Assembly: GCA_017428285.1 (NCBI GenBank) | Contig: JAFRRE010000159.1 | Span: 1-64,000 of the forward strand | Length of the DNA: 64,000 nucleotides | Source: Bacteroidales bacterium | GTDB taxonomy: Bacteria; Bacteroidota; Bacteroidia; Bacteroidales; F082 | Reading direction: 5' to 3' | The notes under the pieces: generated by a model | The model's database searches: none | What the model saw: only the letters and a program-made list of their open reading frames with translations | What the model was told of the DNA's origin: nothing | Translations under genes and position numbers: made by a program | In this document: positions 1-9,041 of the stretch, one piece after another | Layout: every line of letters starts with the position of its first letter | Numbering within the stretch: position 1 is the stretch's first letter

Positions 1-21
1 ACGGTACCTCCGTTTGTGGCT

Positions 22-52
22 GCAAAAATACGACATTTTTCTCAATTGGCAA
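22..52 (-). promoter_or_regulatory. Leftward promoter for a gene outside the window
   Basis: Read on the minus strand, TATTTTTGC (22-30) fits the Bacteroidetes -7 consensus TAnnTTTGC. A TTG (50-52) lies 19 bases upstream, as expected for the -33 element. It points out of the window to the left, so the first gene here has a divergent neighbour that cannot be seen. Confidence 0.5.
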
Positions 53-153
53 GAAAAAAACTTCAAAAACTGAGAAATTTTTGTTTTTTGAAATGTTTTA
101 CATTGGTTTTCAATGATATAGCAAATAGTGCTCACAATTAAAACAATAAAAAC

Positions 154-185
154 TTGCTCAACGAGTTAAAAAATCGGATATTTGC
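154..185 (+). promoter_or_regulatory. Promoter of the outer-membrane/LptC run
   Basis: TTG (154-156), a 20-base spacer, then GATATTTGC (177-185), one mismatch from TAnnTTTGC. The predicted transcript begins inside or at the edge of the large hairpin that follows. Confidence 0.5.
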
Positions 186-240
186 ACGCTCTTACCCCCC
201 TCAGTCCCCCCTAAAGGGGGGAAGGTGGGGTAGAGCGTGC
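184..240. repeat. C-rich/G-rich palindromic element in a 5' leader
   Basis: The outer arms GCACGCTCT (184-192) and AGAGCGTGC (232-240) are complementary. Inside them, ACCCC pairs with GGGGT, and CCCCCC (206-211) pairs with GGGGGG (216-221) around a TAAA loop. A related inner motif (CCCCC, short AT spacer, GGGGG, then another GGGGG) recurs at 61755-61779. It lies between the predicted -7 box and the start codon of the first gene, so the mRNA would begin with a very stable hairpin. Confidence 0.7.
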
Positions 241-250
241 GTAAGATGTT

Positions 251-1558
251 ATGGTTATGAGAACACTTTTTTTGAAAAGCATCATACTCGTTTGCCTGTT
301 GGCTGGTTTTAGCATTGGTGCCAATGCTCAGGCGGATGTGGATTCGCCATATTCCTTGTTCGGCATCGGACAGGTGAATGGGCGTTCGATGAACGTGAGA
401 CTGAAAGGTATGGGAGGTGCTGCCAACGCCATGTTTGGCGGTGGCATCATTAATGCTGAGAATCCCGCTTCCTATGCCAAGATTGACTCGCTGGCCTTCC
501 TTTTTGACGCCGGTTTCTATTTCAAGACTTCGACCTTCAGCACAGCCTCTCTTTCGGAGAAGGCGAACAACGCCTCGTTCGATTATGTTTCGATGGCCTT
601 TGGCGTGATGCCTTGGTGGAAGATGGCATTAGGCGTACAGCCTTATAGCACTTCGGGCTACAATATGCTCGTTGATGATATCGAGCCTGGCATTGGCAAG
701 ACCACCACACGCTTTAAGGGTAGTGGCGGCCTCAACCAAGCCTTCTGGGGCAATGCCTTCAAGATCGGCAAACACTTTGCCGTGGGCGCCAATGCCTATT
801 ATGTTTTCGGCAACAGCCAAGCTGAGACCTCACTCTATTTTCCTGACTCGGCCTATTACATCGGTTCGCGTCGTAGTGTCGATGTGATGGTACGCTCCTT
901 CATGTTCGACTATGGCATGTTGTTCAACACCGGTGTTGGCGATGATATGCAATTGAGTTTTGGCCTCACCTATAAGCAAAAGATTAATCTCAAAGGTGAT
1001 CAGACTCTGTTCATCCGTTCGTTTGAAGAAGACATCGAGACGGACGTGGAATATTTGATTGACACCATTACATACGTTGTTGAGGATTCCAAGACCACCA
1101 TGCCTCAAGGCATTGGCTTTGGTGTGGCTTTGCAGAAGGGCGATGATTGGGCTGTGGGCGCCGACTTCAATTGGACACAATGGTCAAAGTTTGCACGTCA
1201 GGGAAAGACGGAAAGATTGCAGGATTCATGGAGGGCTTCAGCAGGTGCCGAATTTACACCAAGACATACATCTATTTCCGGATATTTTTCGCGTGTCACC
1301 TATCGCTTTGGCGGCTTCTATGAACATGGTTTCATCAACCTGCCAGGTAACGATGGACTGGACCATTCTATTAATAAGGTGGGTGTTACGGCAGGTATAT
1401 CGATGCCCTTGCCCAAGACCTTGTCGAAGGTCAACCTGGCTCTCGAAGCCGGTCAATATGGCACTCGCGAAGGCGGCCTGATACAGGAACGCTATGCCAA
1501 GGTGAGCGTCGGCGTTTCCGTGTTTGAGCATTGGTTCATGAAGCGCAAGTACAAGTAA
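251..1558 (+). CDS. Outer-membrane beta-barrel protein (FadL/PorV-like, unnamed)
   Basis: A 435-residue exported protein. The N-terminus is a signal peptide with a hydrophobic core (LKSIILVCLLAGFSIG) ending at an ANA-Q type cleavage site. The mature part begins SPYSLFGIGQVNGRSMNVRLKG-like and continues with alternating strands rich in Gly and aromatics. It closes with the amphipathic C-terminal strand typical of barrels. In Bacteroidales a barrel of this kind is often found upstream of a TPR protein, lptC, a CorC-like gene and a PPIase, which is the order seen here. A second ATG six bases downstream (257) is an equally good start. The substrate is unknown. The family-level call is firm as a barrel and weak as to subfamily. 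Confidence 0.75.
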   Translation: MVMRTLFLKSIILVCLLAGFSIGANAQADVDSPYSLFGIGQVNGRSMNVRLKGMGGAANAMFGGGIINAENPASYAKIDSLAFLFDAGFYFKTSTFSTASLSEKANNASFDYVSMAFGVMPWWKMALGVQPYSTSGYNMLVDDIEPGIGKTTTRFKGSGGLNQAFWGNAFKIGKHFAVGANAYYVFGNSQAETSLYFPDSAYYIGSRRSVDVMVRSFMFDYGMLFNTGVGDDMQLSFGLTYKQKINLKGDQTLFIRSFEEDIETDVEYLIDTITYVVEDSKTTMPQGIGFGVALQKGDDWAVGADFNWTQWSKFARQGKTERLQDSWRASAGAEFTPRHTSISGYFSRVTYRFGGFYEHGFINLPGNDGLDHSINKVGVTAGISMPLPKTLSKVNLALEAGQYGTREGGLIQERYAKVSVGVSVFEHWFMKRKYK

Positions 1559-1632
1559 GGAAATCTTGCGAAAACATTTTGGAATGATATTTGAATAAGA
1601 GCAAACAAGTCTAACACTAAAAATAAGAAGAG

Positions 1633-3084
1633 ATGAAAACGAAAAGATTAATGATGATTGCCGTTATCTTTGGAATGGCAATGAGCGTATCCGCCCAAGA
1701 GGTGTCAGAGTCGAAGTATGGAACCGACAGCGTGGCCTGCGTGACCAATCTGTCCATCTATGGTGAGGCTTACAAGCAATGGGAAGCGGCCAAGTTTGCG
1801 CCGGAAGCCATCAGCACCGAAATGGTCAACGCCTGGAGAGAGGTCTTCCTCAACTGCCCCCGTTCCAGCCAACTTATCTACACGAGAGGTGAGAAGATCA
1901 TGGACTACTTCATCCGCACCAACCCCGCCCAGAAAGATGCCTACATTGATACGATTTGCATGATGATGGACAACAGAGCCCAGTATTTCCCGGTCGACCC
2001 GAAGACGGGCAAATCGCAGGTGGCTGGCATCATGGGCCGTAAAGGCTTGCTCATCTACACCTACAACAAGAACCGCTATGAAGAGGCTTACAACGTGCTG
2101 AAATCCGCCGTTGATCTTGATGCCTCACAGTTGCAGGGCGCCTACATCGATGCTTACTTCAAGGCTACCATCGACATGGTGAACAACGACAAGGCTGAGA
2201 AGATGACCATCATCAATGTCTATCAGGAGCTCTCCGAAGTGCTTGATAATAACATCGGTGCTTTGGCTACGACTGAGACGGAACTTGAGACTGCCAAGGA
2301 AGAGGCTTTGGCAAGTGGCGATTCCGAAGCTGTAGCCGGCTTCGAAAAACAGATGGAGAAGAATGAAAAGAACATCAACATCAACAAGGGTGTGAAGAAC
2401 AACCTCGACAACCTGTTCTCTCCTTTTGCTTCTTGCGACGACCTGATCAAGGTGTTCAGCGCCAAGATGAAGGAGACGCCTGACGATGTGACGTTGCTCA
2501 AGCGCATCACCACCATTCTTGATAAGAAGGATTGCACCGACTCGAAGCTCTTCCTTGATGCCGCTGTCAAACTGAATGAGCTGGAACCCAGCCCCGAGGC
2601 TTCCTACAGCTTGGGTATCAAGTTCTTCAAGGACAAGAAGTATAGTGAAGCTGCCACCTTCTTCGAGCAAGCCACGAAGACCGACAACAACGACCGTAAG
2701 TATCGTGCCTACCGCAACTTGGCTATGTGCTACCAGAACATGGGTAGCTTAAGCAGAGCCCGCGATATCGCAAGAAGAGCTGCACAGGTTGACCCGACCG
2801 CTGGTGAGCCTTACCTCATCATCGCCCAACTCTATGCTTCAAGTGCCTCACAGTTCAACGATGATATTGAAAAGGGTGCCGTGTATTGGGCTGCTGTCGA
2901 CAAGTGCCAGAAGGCCAAATCCATCGACTCCTCAATCGCCGACAGAGCTAACCGCATGATCAGCTCCTACACTGCAGGTTTCCCGAAGGCAGAGACCATC
3001 TTCTTCAACGACTATAGTGAAGGCCAGTCCTTCAACGTTGGCGGCTGGATTGGTGAAACAACCACCATCAGAGCTAGAAAGTAA
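1633..3084 (+). CDS. Exported tetratricopeptide-repeat protein
   Basis: A 483-residue protein with a clear signal peptide (residues 1-21, ending VSAQ) and no further membrane segment, so probably periplasmic. The middle (about 215-255) is rich in Glu, Lys and Ala and looks helical or coiled. Residues about 322-400 contain at least two TPR-type units (YSLGIKFFKDKKYSEAATFF, then an LAMCYQNMG...ARRAAQVDP unit). It lies 74 bases after the outer-membrane barrel gene, and its stop codon directly abuts the lptC start, so it is almost certainly co-transcribed with lptC. TPRs act as protein-interaction scaffolds, and a role in outer-membrane assembly is inferred from context only. Confidence 0.8.
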   Translation: MKTKRLMMIAVIFGMAMSVSAQEVSESKYGTDSVACVTNLSIYGEAYKQWEAAKFAPEAISTEMVNAWREVFLNCPRSSQLIYTRGEKIMDYFIRTNPAQKDAYIDTICMMMDNRAQYFPVDPKTGKSQVAGIMGRKGLLIYTYNKNRYEEAYNVLKSAVDLDASQLQGAYIDAYFKATIDMVNNDKAEKMTIINVYQELSEVLDNNIGALATTETELETAKEEALASGDSEAVAGFEKQMEKNEKNININKGVKNNLDNLFSPFASCDDLIKVFSAKMKETPDDVTLLKRITTILDKKDCTDSKLFLDAAVKLNELEPSPEASYSLGIKFFKDKKYSEAATFFEQATKTDNNDRKYRAYRNLAMCYQNMGSLSRARDIARRAAQVDPTAGEPYLIIAQLYASSASQFNDDIEKGAVYWAAVDKCQKAKSIDSSIADRANRMISSYTAGFPKAETIFFNDYSEGQSFNVGGWIGETTTIRARK

Positions 3085-3645
3085 TTGAAACGCATCCTGA
3101 AAATAGGAATCATACTCAACATCACAGCCTTCGTGGCTGTGATGTTGTTTTCGTGTTCAAACCCCGATGCCATTGTGCAAGCCATGGGGTCGGATGACAC
3201 GCTGTCGGGCATCATCGCCGATAGCGTGGTTTTCTATCGCAGCGACTCGGGTGTGATTAATCTTGAGTTGCACACGCCTCGTATGGTACGTATGGAGACC
3301 GAAGATGATATTATGGAGTTTCCCCTTGGCTTCGACGTGTATATGTACGACAAGGGTGAAAAAACCACGGAGCTTCATGCCGACTACGGTAAGGACTATG
3401 GAAAGATGCGATTAATTGAAGCCCAAGGCAACGTGATCGTGCAAAACTTTGGCAGCAACGAGACCATGTATTCCGACAAGCTGTTTTGGTATCAAGATAC
3501 GAAGATGATATATACCCGATCGCACGTCAAGATTGTCACGCCTGACAAGCAGATTGAGGCTGACAGCCTTGTGGCGCGTGAGGATTTTTCGGAATACACC
3601 ATGTATTCGGGCAGTGCCTTGCTCGATGTGGATGAGGAGGATTGA
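3085..3645 (+). CDS. lptC: LptC-family LPS-export lipoprotein
   Basis: A 186-residue lipoprotein with a short hydrophobic N-terminus and a lipobox ending in Cys (VMLFSC). LptC is the periplasmic bridge of the Lpt machine that carries lipopolysaccharide from the inner to the outer membrane. The body matches the beta-jellyroll pattern, with repeated short strands (LHADYGKDYGKMRLIEAQGN, MYSDKLFWYQDTKMIYTRSH). The start is a TTG placed immediately after the previous stop with no intervening base, because no ATG precedes the signal sequence. This suggests translational coupling to the TPR gene. The next gene begins three bases after this stop. Confidence 0.85.
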   Translation: MKRILKIGIILNITAFVAVMLFSCSNPDAIVQAMGSDDTLSGIIADSVVFYRSDSGVINLELHTPRMVRMETEDDIMEFPLGFDVYMYDKGEKTTELHADYGKDYGKMRLIEAQGNVIVQNFGSNETMYSDKLFWYQDTKMIYTRSHVKIVTPDKQIEADSLVAREDFSEYTMYSGSALLDVDEED

Positions 3646-3648
3646 GTT

Positions 3649-4935
3649 ATGGGAAGTTGGGTTATCGTCGCCATCACTTTGTTCTTCTCAGCCCTTTGTT
3701 CCGGGCTTGAGATCGCTTTCAACAGTATTAATCGCCTGCAACTTGAGGTGGAGCTAACCAAAAACACCTTCTCTGCCAAAATCATTAGGTTGTTTCTGAA
3801 AGACCAGTCGCGCTTCCTCACGTCTTTGCTATTGGGCAACAACATTGCCCTTATTGTATATGGCATGAGCATGTCGCAGCTACTTGATGCACCTGTCAAC
3901 CATTGGTTACAATACATTTCTCTCGACAATGATTTTATGGTGTTGTTGGCGAAAACCATCCTCTCTACGTTGCTTGTGTTGCTGGTGGCCGAGTTCCTGC
4001 CCAAGATGCTGTTTCGTATTAATCCCAATGCCATCCTTTCGTTTTTCGCTTTGCCGACCTTCATCTGCTATTGTTTGCTCTATCCGCTGATACTCGTTTA
4101 CACGGGCATCTCGGAGTTCATCATCCGACACATCCTTCGCCTCAAAGTGGACCGACAGGAATACCGGTTTTCCACCGTCGACCTCAACGACTACATCGCC
4201 GAATATGCCGACCCTGAGGAAGCCGATGAGGACATGCAGCAGGAGATACAGCTTTTCCAGAATGTGATGGAGTTCCGTTCGGTCAAGCTTCGCGAGTGTA
4301 TGGGACCGCGCAACGAGATTGAGTCAGTGAAGCTTTCCGACAGCATTGAAGCTGTGAAAGCCCGTTTCGAGGAGACCAAACACTCGAAACTGATTGTCAT
4401 TGGCGAGAGCATTGATGATATAGTGGGTTACGTCCACTTAAACGATGTGGTGCGTGTCGTGGCAGAGCATAGGGAAGTGGCTTTGGCTGACATCATACGG
4501 AAGATTGACTTTTTCCCCGAAACCTATACCGCCGATAGGCTTTTGAAGCATTTCATCCAGCAACGTCAAGGCGTGGCGGCTGTCGTCGATGAGTTTGGCG
4601 GCACTGCCGGTATCGTAACGATGGAAGACGTGGTGGAGGAAATCTTTGGCGAAATTGATGACGAATATGACGTGGAAGATGAGGTTGAGAAGATGGTAGG
4701 CGACAACACCTTCGTCTTTTCTGCCCGCCTTGAGATCGACTACCTCAACGACACCTATAAGCTCGATTTGCCCGTTTCCGATGACTATGAGACCTTGGCG
4801 GGCATGATTTTGCATTATTGTGAGAGCATTCCAGAGCAGGGACAAGTGCTCAAAATCGGCAATTATCAGGTCAAAATCTTGAAAGCTTCCCATATGAAAT
4901 TGGATGAAGTGGAGTTGAAAATTCAAAATAAGTAG
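3649..4935 (+). CDS. CBS/CorC-type membrane protein (hemolysin family)
   Basis: A 428-residue inner-membrane protein of the DUF21-CBS-CorC_HlyC architecture. Residues 1 to about 170 contain four hydrophobic segments (DUF21/CNNM-type membrane domain). They are followed by a pair of CBS motifs (about 200-325, including the ending GGTAGIVTMEDVVEEIFGEI) and a C-terminal transporter-associated domain from about 335. Members have been linked to Mg/Co transport and, in gliding Bacteroidetes, to the GldE branch. The substrate cannot be read from sequence. It is tightly packed behind lptC and ends the first part of the run, with a separate promoter before the next gene. Confidence 0.85.
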   Translation: MGSWVIVAITLFFSALCSGLEIAFNSINRLQLEVELTKNTFSAKIIRLFLKDQSRFLTSLLLGNNIALIVYGMSMSQLLDAPVNHWLQYISLDNDFMVLLAKTILSTLLVLLVAEFLPKMLFRINPNAILSFFALPTFICYCLLYPLILVYTGISEFIIRHILRLKVDRQEYRFSTVDLNDYIAEYADPEEADEDMQQEIQLFQNVMEFRSVKLRECMGPRNEIESVKLSDSIEAVKARFEETKHSKLIVIGESIDDIVGYVHLNDVVRVVAEHREVALADIIRKIDFFPETYTADRLLKHFIQQRQGVAAVVDEFGGTAGIVTMEDVVEEIFGEIDDEYDVEDEVEKMVGDNTFVFSARLEIDYLNDTYKLDLPVSDDYETLAGMILHYCESIPEQGQVLKIGNYQVKILKASHMKLDEVELKIQNK

Positions 4936-5002
4936 TTGATTTTCAAATTGTTTCAGAAATAGAAAGCAAAAATTGATGCTTTTGGAAAATAAAAATGGAA
5001 CA

Positions 5003-5038
5003 TTTGTCCCTGCGAGTTGAAATCTTTACTAAATTTGC
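5003..5038 (+). promoter_or_regulatory. Promoter of the PpiD-like PPIase gene
   Basis: TAAATTTGC (5030-5038) is a perfect TAnnTTTGC -7 element 43 bases before the ATG. The best upstream TTTG (5003-5006) is 23 bases away, slightly longer than usual. Confidence 0.5.
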
Positions 5039-5080
5039 ACGCTCAAAATTGAAGTTTAATAGTAATTAGAAAATAGAATT

Positions 5081-7210
5081 ATGGCAGCAATTGAAAAAAT
5101 CAGAAGACGCTCCGGATTGCTGATTGCAATCATTGGTATCGCATTGTTAGCGTTTGTCTTACAAGACCTTTTCCAAAGTCAGGGAAGAAACACGGGTCCC
5201 ACCGTGGCCACTGTTGATGGCGACAAGATTTCGGTGAGAGACTATGAAGCACTCAAGGAAAAGAATCTTGAAAACAGAAGGTCTTCAAACAACAACCTCT
5301 CTTCCTCCGAGACTTATGGTATCTACAACAGCACTTTGGAAGAGATGATCAAGGATAACATCATGACCAAGGAATATGAGGCCGCTGGTATCGGCATCAC
5401 CACTGAGGAACTGATGGACCAAATCACTGGCGAAAAACCTCACCAGTGGGTGGTCCAGAGCTTTGGTGATGGTAACGGCAATGTTGACAAACAACAGGTG
5501 ACTGAGTATCTTCAAAACCTCAGCAACCTTCCAGCTGAGTATTACAACCGCTGGCTCGATTTCGAAAAAGCCTTGAAGCAAAACCGCTTGGAGACCAAGT
5601 TCGACAATTTGGTGAAGGCATCCTATTTCCTTCCCACTCCTTTGGCCAAGAAATACTATGAAAACAAGAATATGAAGGCTTCGGCTGATGTCATCGCCTT
5701 GCGCTACACTACCATCCCGGATTCGACGGTGACTGTTACCGATGCTGATAACAAGGCTTTCTACGAGGAGAACAAGTTCCGCTATGAGACCGATGAGAGA
5801 CGTGACATCGAGTACGTATTGTTTGAAATCAAGCCTTCATTGGAAGACCGTCAGGAAGCACTGCAATTCGTGCAGGAAAGAAAGCCCGAATTTGAGGCTG
5901 CTGAAAGCGCTGCCAATTATGTGAACGACAGCTACAATTCCGACAAGCGCTACGATAGTACTTGGTTGGGTCGCAAGGACGTTCCCGAAAAGATTGAGCA
6001 AGCTATCTTCGACAATGGCAATGGCGTAGGCTATGTGTATGGTCCTTACGAAGATGAAGACGCATTCAACTTGGTGCGTATCGTTGACATGCAGAACCGT
6101 CCTGATTCGCTGCGTGCCAGCCACATCCTGATTGGTTACAAGGGTGCTATGAGCAGCCAAGATACCATCACTACCAAAGAGGAAGCTGAAGCCAAGGCCA
6201 ACGAGCTGTTGGCTCAATTGAAAGCCATGAAGAATAACGATGAGCGGTATGCCGAACTGGCCGCTGAATACAACACCGATGGCACTAAGGAAAAAGGTGG
6301 CGACCTCGATTGGTTCACCGATGGCACTATGGTTCCTGCATTCAACGAATACGTGATCAACAATCCTGTGGGTTCGTTGGGCGTTGTGGAAACACCCTTT
6401 GGCTATCATATTGTGAAGGTCACTGGAAAAACCGAGGCTCAGCCTAAGGTGCGTCTTGCTTTTGTGGAGCACAAAATCACTTGGAGCACGAAGACCTATC
6501 AGAACGTTTATGCCGAGGCCAACAAGTTCTTTGCTGAAAACAGAACTTACGACCAATTCAATAAGGCGATTGAGGAGCAAGGTCTCACCAAGCGCACGAT
6601 GCCTGGCATCCAGAAGTCGACTTACCAAATCACAGGTCTTGAAAGTCCGCGTGAAATTGTCCGTTGGGCTTTCGATGAAAAGACCAAGAAGGGCGACATC
6701 TCCGACAAGATCTTTGAACTCGACAACAATCAGTTAGTCGTAGCTGCTTTGACAGGCATCATCCATGAAGGTTATGCTCCTTTGGAGGTCGTTGCCGAGC
6801 GTTCCAAGTACCAAATCCTCAACAAGAAGAAGGGCGAGATGGCCGTCGAGAAGATGAAGGCTTGTGGAAACGATGTGAACAGAATGGTGAACGAGCTTGG
6901 TGCTGAATCCACCACGGTTTCCGATGTCAATATTGAATCGCGTGTGTTGAGCAACTTTGGTGTTGAGGGCGACATTGTTGGTATGCTCATGGGCATGAAG
7001 GAAGGTGAGGAAGTCGGTCCCGTTGCCGGCAACTCTAGCGCTTTCATCATCAAGAACGTGAAGTTCGCGGCTCCTGAAGAGACTACTGACTATAGCAGCA
7101 TCATCAGAGAGAAGACCAGCCAGTTCTCCAACAGAGTGTTGAACAATGGTGTGTACAACGCTTTGAGAAACAACGTTAAGATCAAGGACAATAGAACCGA
7201 GATTTTCTAA
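5081..7210 (+). CDS. PpiD/SurA-like peptidyl-prolyl cis-trans isomerase
   Basis: A 709-residue membrane-anchored periplasmic folding factor. One N-terminal transmembrane helix (about 14-32, SGLLIAIIGIALLAFVLQDL) is followed by a SurA_N-like helical chaperone region. A parvulin (rotamase) domain spans about 345-450, with the recognisable stretches RASHILIGYKG, GGDLDWFTDGTMVPAFN and TPFGYHIVKV. A long C-terminal helical region follows. PpiD-type proteins help outer-membrane and secreted proteins fold after Sec export. That fits the upstream LPS and outer-membrane genes and the many exported proteins in this genome. It has its own promoter and a strong terminator. Confidence 0.9.
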   Translation: MAAIEKIRRRSGLLIAIIGIALLAFVLQDLFQSQGRNTGPTVATVDGDKISVRDYEALKEKNLENRRSSNNNLSSSETYGIYNSTLEEMIKDNIMTKEYEAAGIGITTEELMDQITGEKPHQWVVQSFGDGNGNVDKQQVTEYLQNLSNLPAEYYNRWLDFEKALKQNRLETKFDNLVKASYFLPTPLAKKYYENKNMKASADVIALRYTTIPDSTVTVTDADNKAFYEENKFRYETDERRDIEYVLFEIKPSLEDRQEALQFVQERKPEFEAAESAANYVNDSYNSDKRYDSTWLGRKDVPEKIEQAIFDNGNGVGYVYGPYEDEDAFNLVRIVDMQNRPDSLRASHILIGYKGAMSSQDTITTKEEAEAKANELLAQLKAMKNNDERYAELAAEYNTDGTKEKGGDLDWFTDGTMVPAFNEYVINNPVGSLGVVETPFGYHIVKVTGKTEAQPKVRLAFVEHKITWSTKTYQNVYAEANKFFAENRTYDQFNKAIEEQGLTKRTMPGIQKSTYQITGLESPREIVRWAFDEKTKKGDISDKIFELDNNQLVVAALTGIIHEGYAPLEVVAERSKYQILNKKKGEMAVEKMKACGNDVNRMVNELGAESTTVSDVNIESRVLSNFGVEGDIVGMLMGMKEGEEVGPVAGNSSAFIIKNVKFAAPEETTDYSSIIREKTSQFSNRVLNNGVYNALRNNVKIKDNRTEIF

Positions 7211-7232
7211 GGTTCTGCTGTTTAGAGAAATG

Positions 7233-7264
7233 GGTGCGTCGGCTTTATCGGCGCACCTTTTTTT
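7233..7264 (+). terminator. Intrinsic terminator after the PPIase gene
   Basis: GGTGCG (7233-7238) pairs with CGCACC (7252-7257), followed by seven T residues. Confidence 0.85.
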
Positions 7265-7338
7265 GTTTCAACGTACTAATCTGATGTAATTTGCGTTTTA
7301 GGGAAAAGAGAAATAATTAGAAACAGAATACAAATCCT

Positions 7339-8991
7339 ATGAAAAAACTTACTTTATTGATTGTCGCAGCCATTGCTTTTGCATTTATGGGCTGCCGTAA
7401 GCCTGTTGAAGTGTCGTTTGACCAAGCAACGCAAGAGATTGACGCACAAGGAGGCTCCATAGAGGTGTCGCTGAAGTCGAATGGTGAATGGACCATCGCT
7501 ATGACCGAGGGATGGGTTATGGTTTCCTCGATGAAGGGAAACGGCGATGCCACACTTACCCTGACTGTTGCTCCAAATACGACAGGAGAGAGCCGTACAA
7601 CTGAAATCACAGCCAGCACCAAAGATAACACTGCCGTTTTGACTTTGACTCAGAATGCACCTCAGTATTATGTTAATGTGAACCCTTTGGACATTGTTTG
7701 TGGTGCTTCAGGGGGCGAGTTCACAGTTGAGGTGTCGTCCAATGTCGAGTGGGAGGTCATAACACCTCAGTGGGTGACCAGTTCGATGATGGATGGCTCC
7801 AATGACGCAACCCTTACATTGACCATTAGCCCGATGGAAGGCGATCATGTTGGTAACCGTGAAGGAGAGGTTGTCATAAGTGGTCCTGAATCAGTTTCCG
7901 CTAAGGTAAATGTCATCCAGTCGGTGTCACCGTCTTCAAGCATTCAAGTTGTTCCTGAAAACCTTAGTTTTGCTTGCACTGGTGAAACTAAGACTGTAGC
8001 GGTGACCGCTGAAGACAGCTGGATAGCCACTGTTGGAGAAGAATGGGTTGTGTTGAATCAAAATGAAGGACAGGGTATTGCTGAAATCAGCGTGACCGTA
8101 GGGGAGAACCCCGTGTATGAAGTGCGTCAGACCAATGTCGTTTTTAATACGGTTGGAGGTGCCCAAGCTGTGCTTGTCATCAGGCAGGAGGCCTCTCCCA
8201 ACCCGCATTTCCTTGAGGTTTCACCTCTCGTATTCCAATTTGGAAAAGAAGGTGGCGAGAGAGAGATTAGCGTGAGTTGCGACGCTGATTGGGGATTTGA
8301 TTTGGATTGCGACTGGTTGTCACTCTCACAACAGTCGGGGACGGGCAATGCCACTGTTGTTCTGACGGCCGAGCCAAATATGCTTTTAGAGTCGAGAACA
8401 ATGGATTTTAGGATCAAGTCGGGAGTCTTGAATGCTCAGTTAACTGCAAGTCAAGCACCTGGAGATGAGCCGATTATGGCCGGTTTTGAGCCTGATACCA
8501 TGTTTGTTTCTTTTAATGGTGGTGTGCAAACTTTGCAATTGACTTCGAACACTACATGGCAGCTACAGGTGAGCAGTTGGATTACTTTGATTACCAGTTC
8601 AGGCGAAGGTGATGCCACGTTTGACATTGTGGTGAACAGCAATTCTGAACCTAATGAAAGGATAGGCTTTGTGAGAGCCATTCATAATGGACAAGTGCTG
8701 GGCACAATGATTGTCGTTCAGGAGGGTAAGGTTGACACCTTGGAAGCCGATATAACCGAACTCGATGTCCGCCCCGAAGGAGGTAGTTTCGAAATACAGG
8801 TGTCATCAAACCAATCGTGGACGGTGAATACCGATGTGGAGTGGATCCATTGTGATCCTTTGAGTGATTTTGGAAATAAGATCCTTACCGTCACGGTTGA
8901 TGCTATGGAAGGCTTTCGACCAAGAACGGGACATGTCAAGTTGAGTGGTGAGATGGGGAATAGTGTTAGCATTACAGTTAACCAACATTAA
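7339..8991 (+). CDS. Lipoprotein of six tandem BACON-like domains
   Basis: A 550-residue lipoprotein (lipobox FMGC, Cys about 19). After the anchor the protein consists of six consecutive repeats of about 85-90 residues. Each has the BACON pattern: a strand ending in GG, then SNxxWxV, a W-containing strand, a GxGxATLTLTV stretch, an R-containing turn and a closing VxQ. No catalytic domain follows. BACON domains are Bacteroidetes modules usually found at the N-terminus of glycan-active or host-facing enzymes, where mucin or carbohydrate binding has been proposed. A stand-alone array suggests a binding or spacer protein on the cell surface. It is a monocistronic unit bounded by terminators on both sides. 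Confidence 0.85.
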   Translation: MKKLTLLIVAAIAFAFMGCRKPVEVSFDQATQEIDAQGGSIEVSLKSNGEWTIAMTEGWVMVSSMKGNGDATLTLTVAPNTTGESRTTEITASTKDNTAVLTLTQNAPQYYVNVNPLDIVCGASGGEFTVEVSSNVEWEVITPQWVTSSMMDGSNDATLTLTISPMEGDHVGNREGEVVISGPESVSAKVNVIQSVSPSSSIQVVPENLSFACTGETKTVAVTAEDSWIATVGEEWVVLNQNEGQGIAEISVTVGENPVYEVRQTNVVFNTVGGAQAVLVIRQEASPNPHFLEVSPLVFQFGKEGGEREISVSCDADWGFDLDCDWLSLSQQSGTGNATVVLTAEPNMLLESRTMDFRIKSGVLNAQLTASQAPGDEPIMAGFEPDTMFVSFNGGVQTLQLTSNTTWQLQVSSWITLITSSGEGDATFDIVVNSNSEPNERIGFVRAIHNGQVLGTMIVVQEGKVDTLEADITELDVRPEGGSFEIQVSSNQSWTVNTDVEWIHCDPLSDFGNKILTVTVDAMEGFRPRTGHVKLSGEMGNSVSITVNQH

Positions 8992-8994
8992 AAA

Positions 8995-9027
8995 GAAAGG
9001 GGAAAGCAACGCTTTCCCCTTCTTTTT
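8995..9027. terminator. Bidirectional terminator between convergent genes
   Basis: GGGGAAAGC (8999-9007), loop AAC, GCTTTCCCC (9011-9019), with an A-rich flank on the left and a T-rich flank on the right. It can serve both the BACON lipoprotein (+) and the C69 dipeptidase (-). Confidence 0.85.
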
Positions 9028-9041
9028 TGGCATATGGTGGC

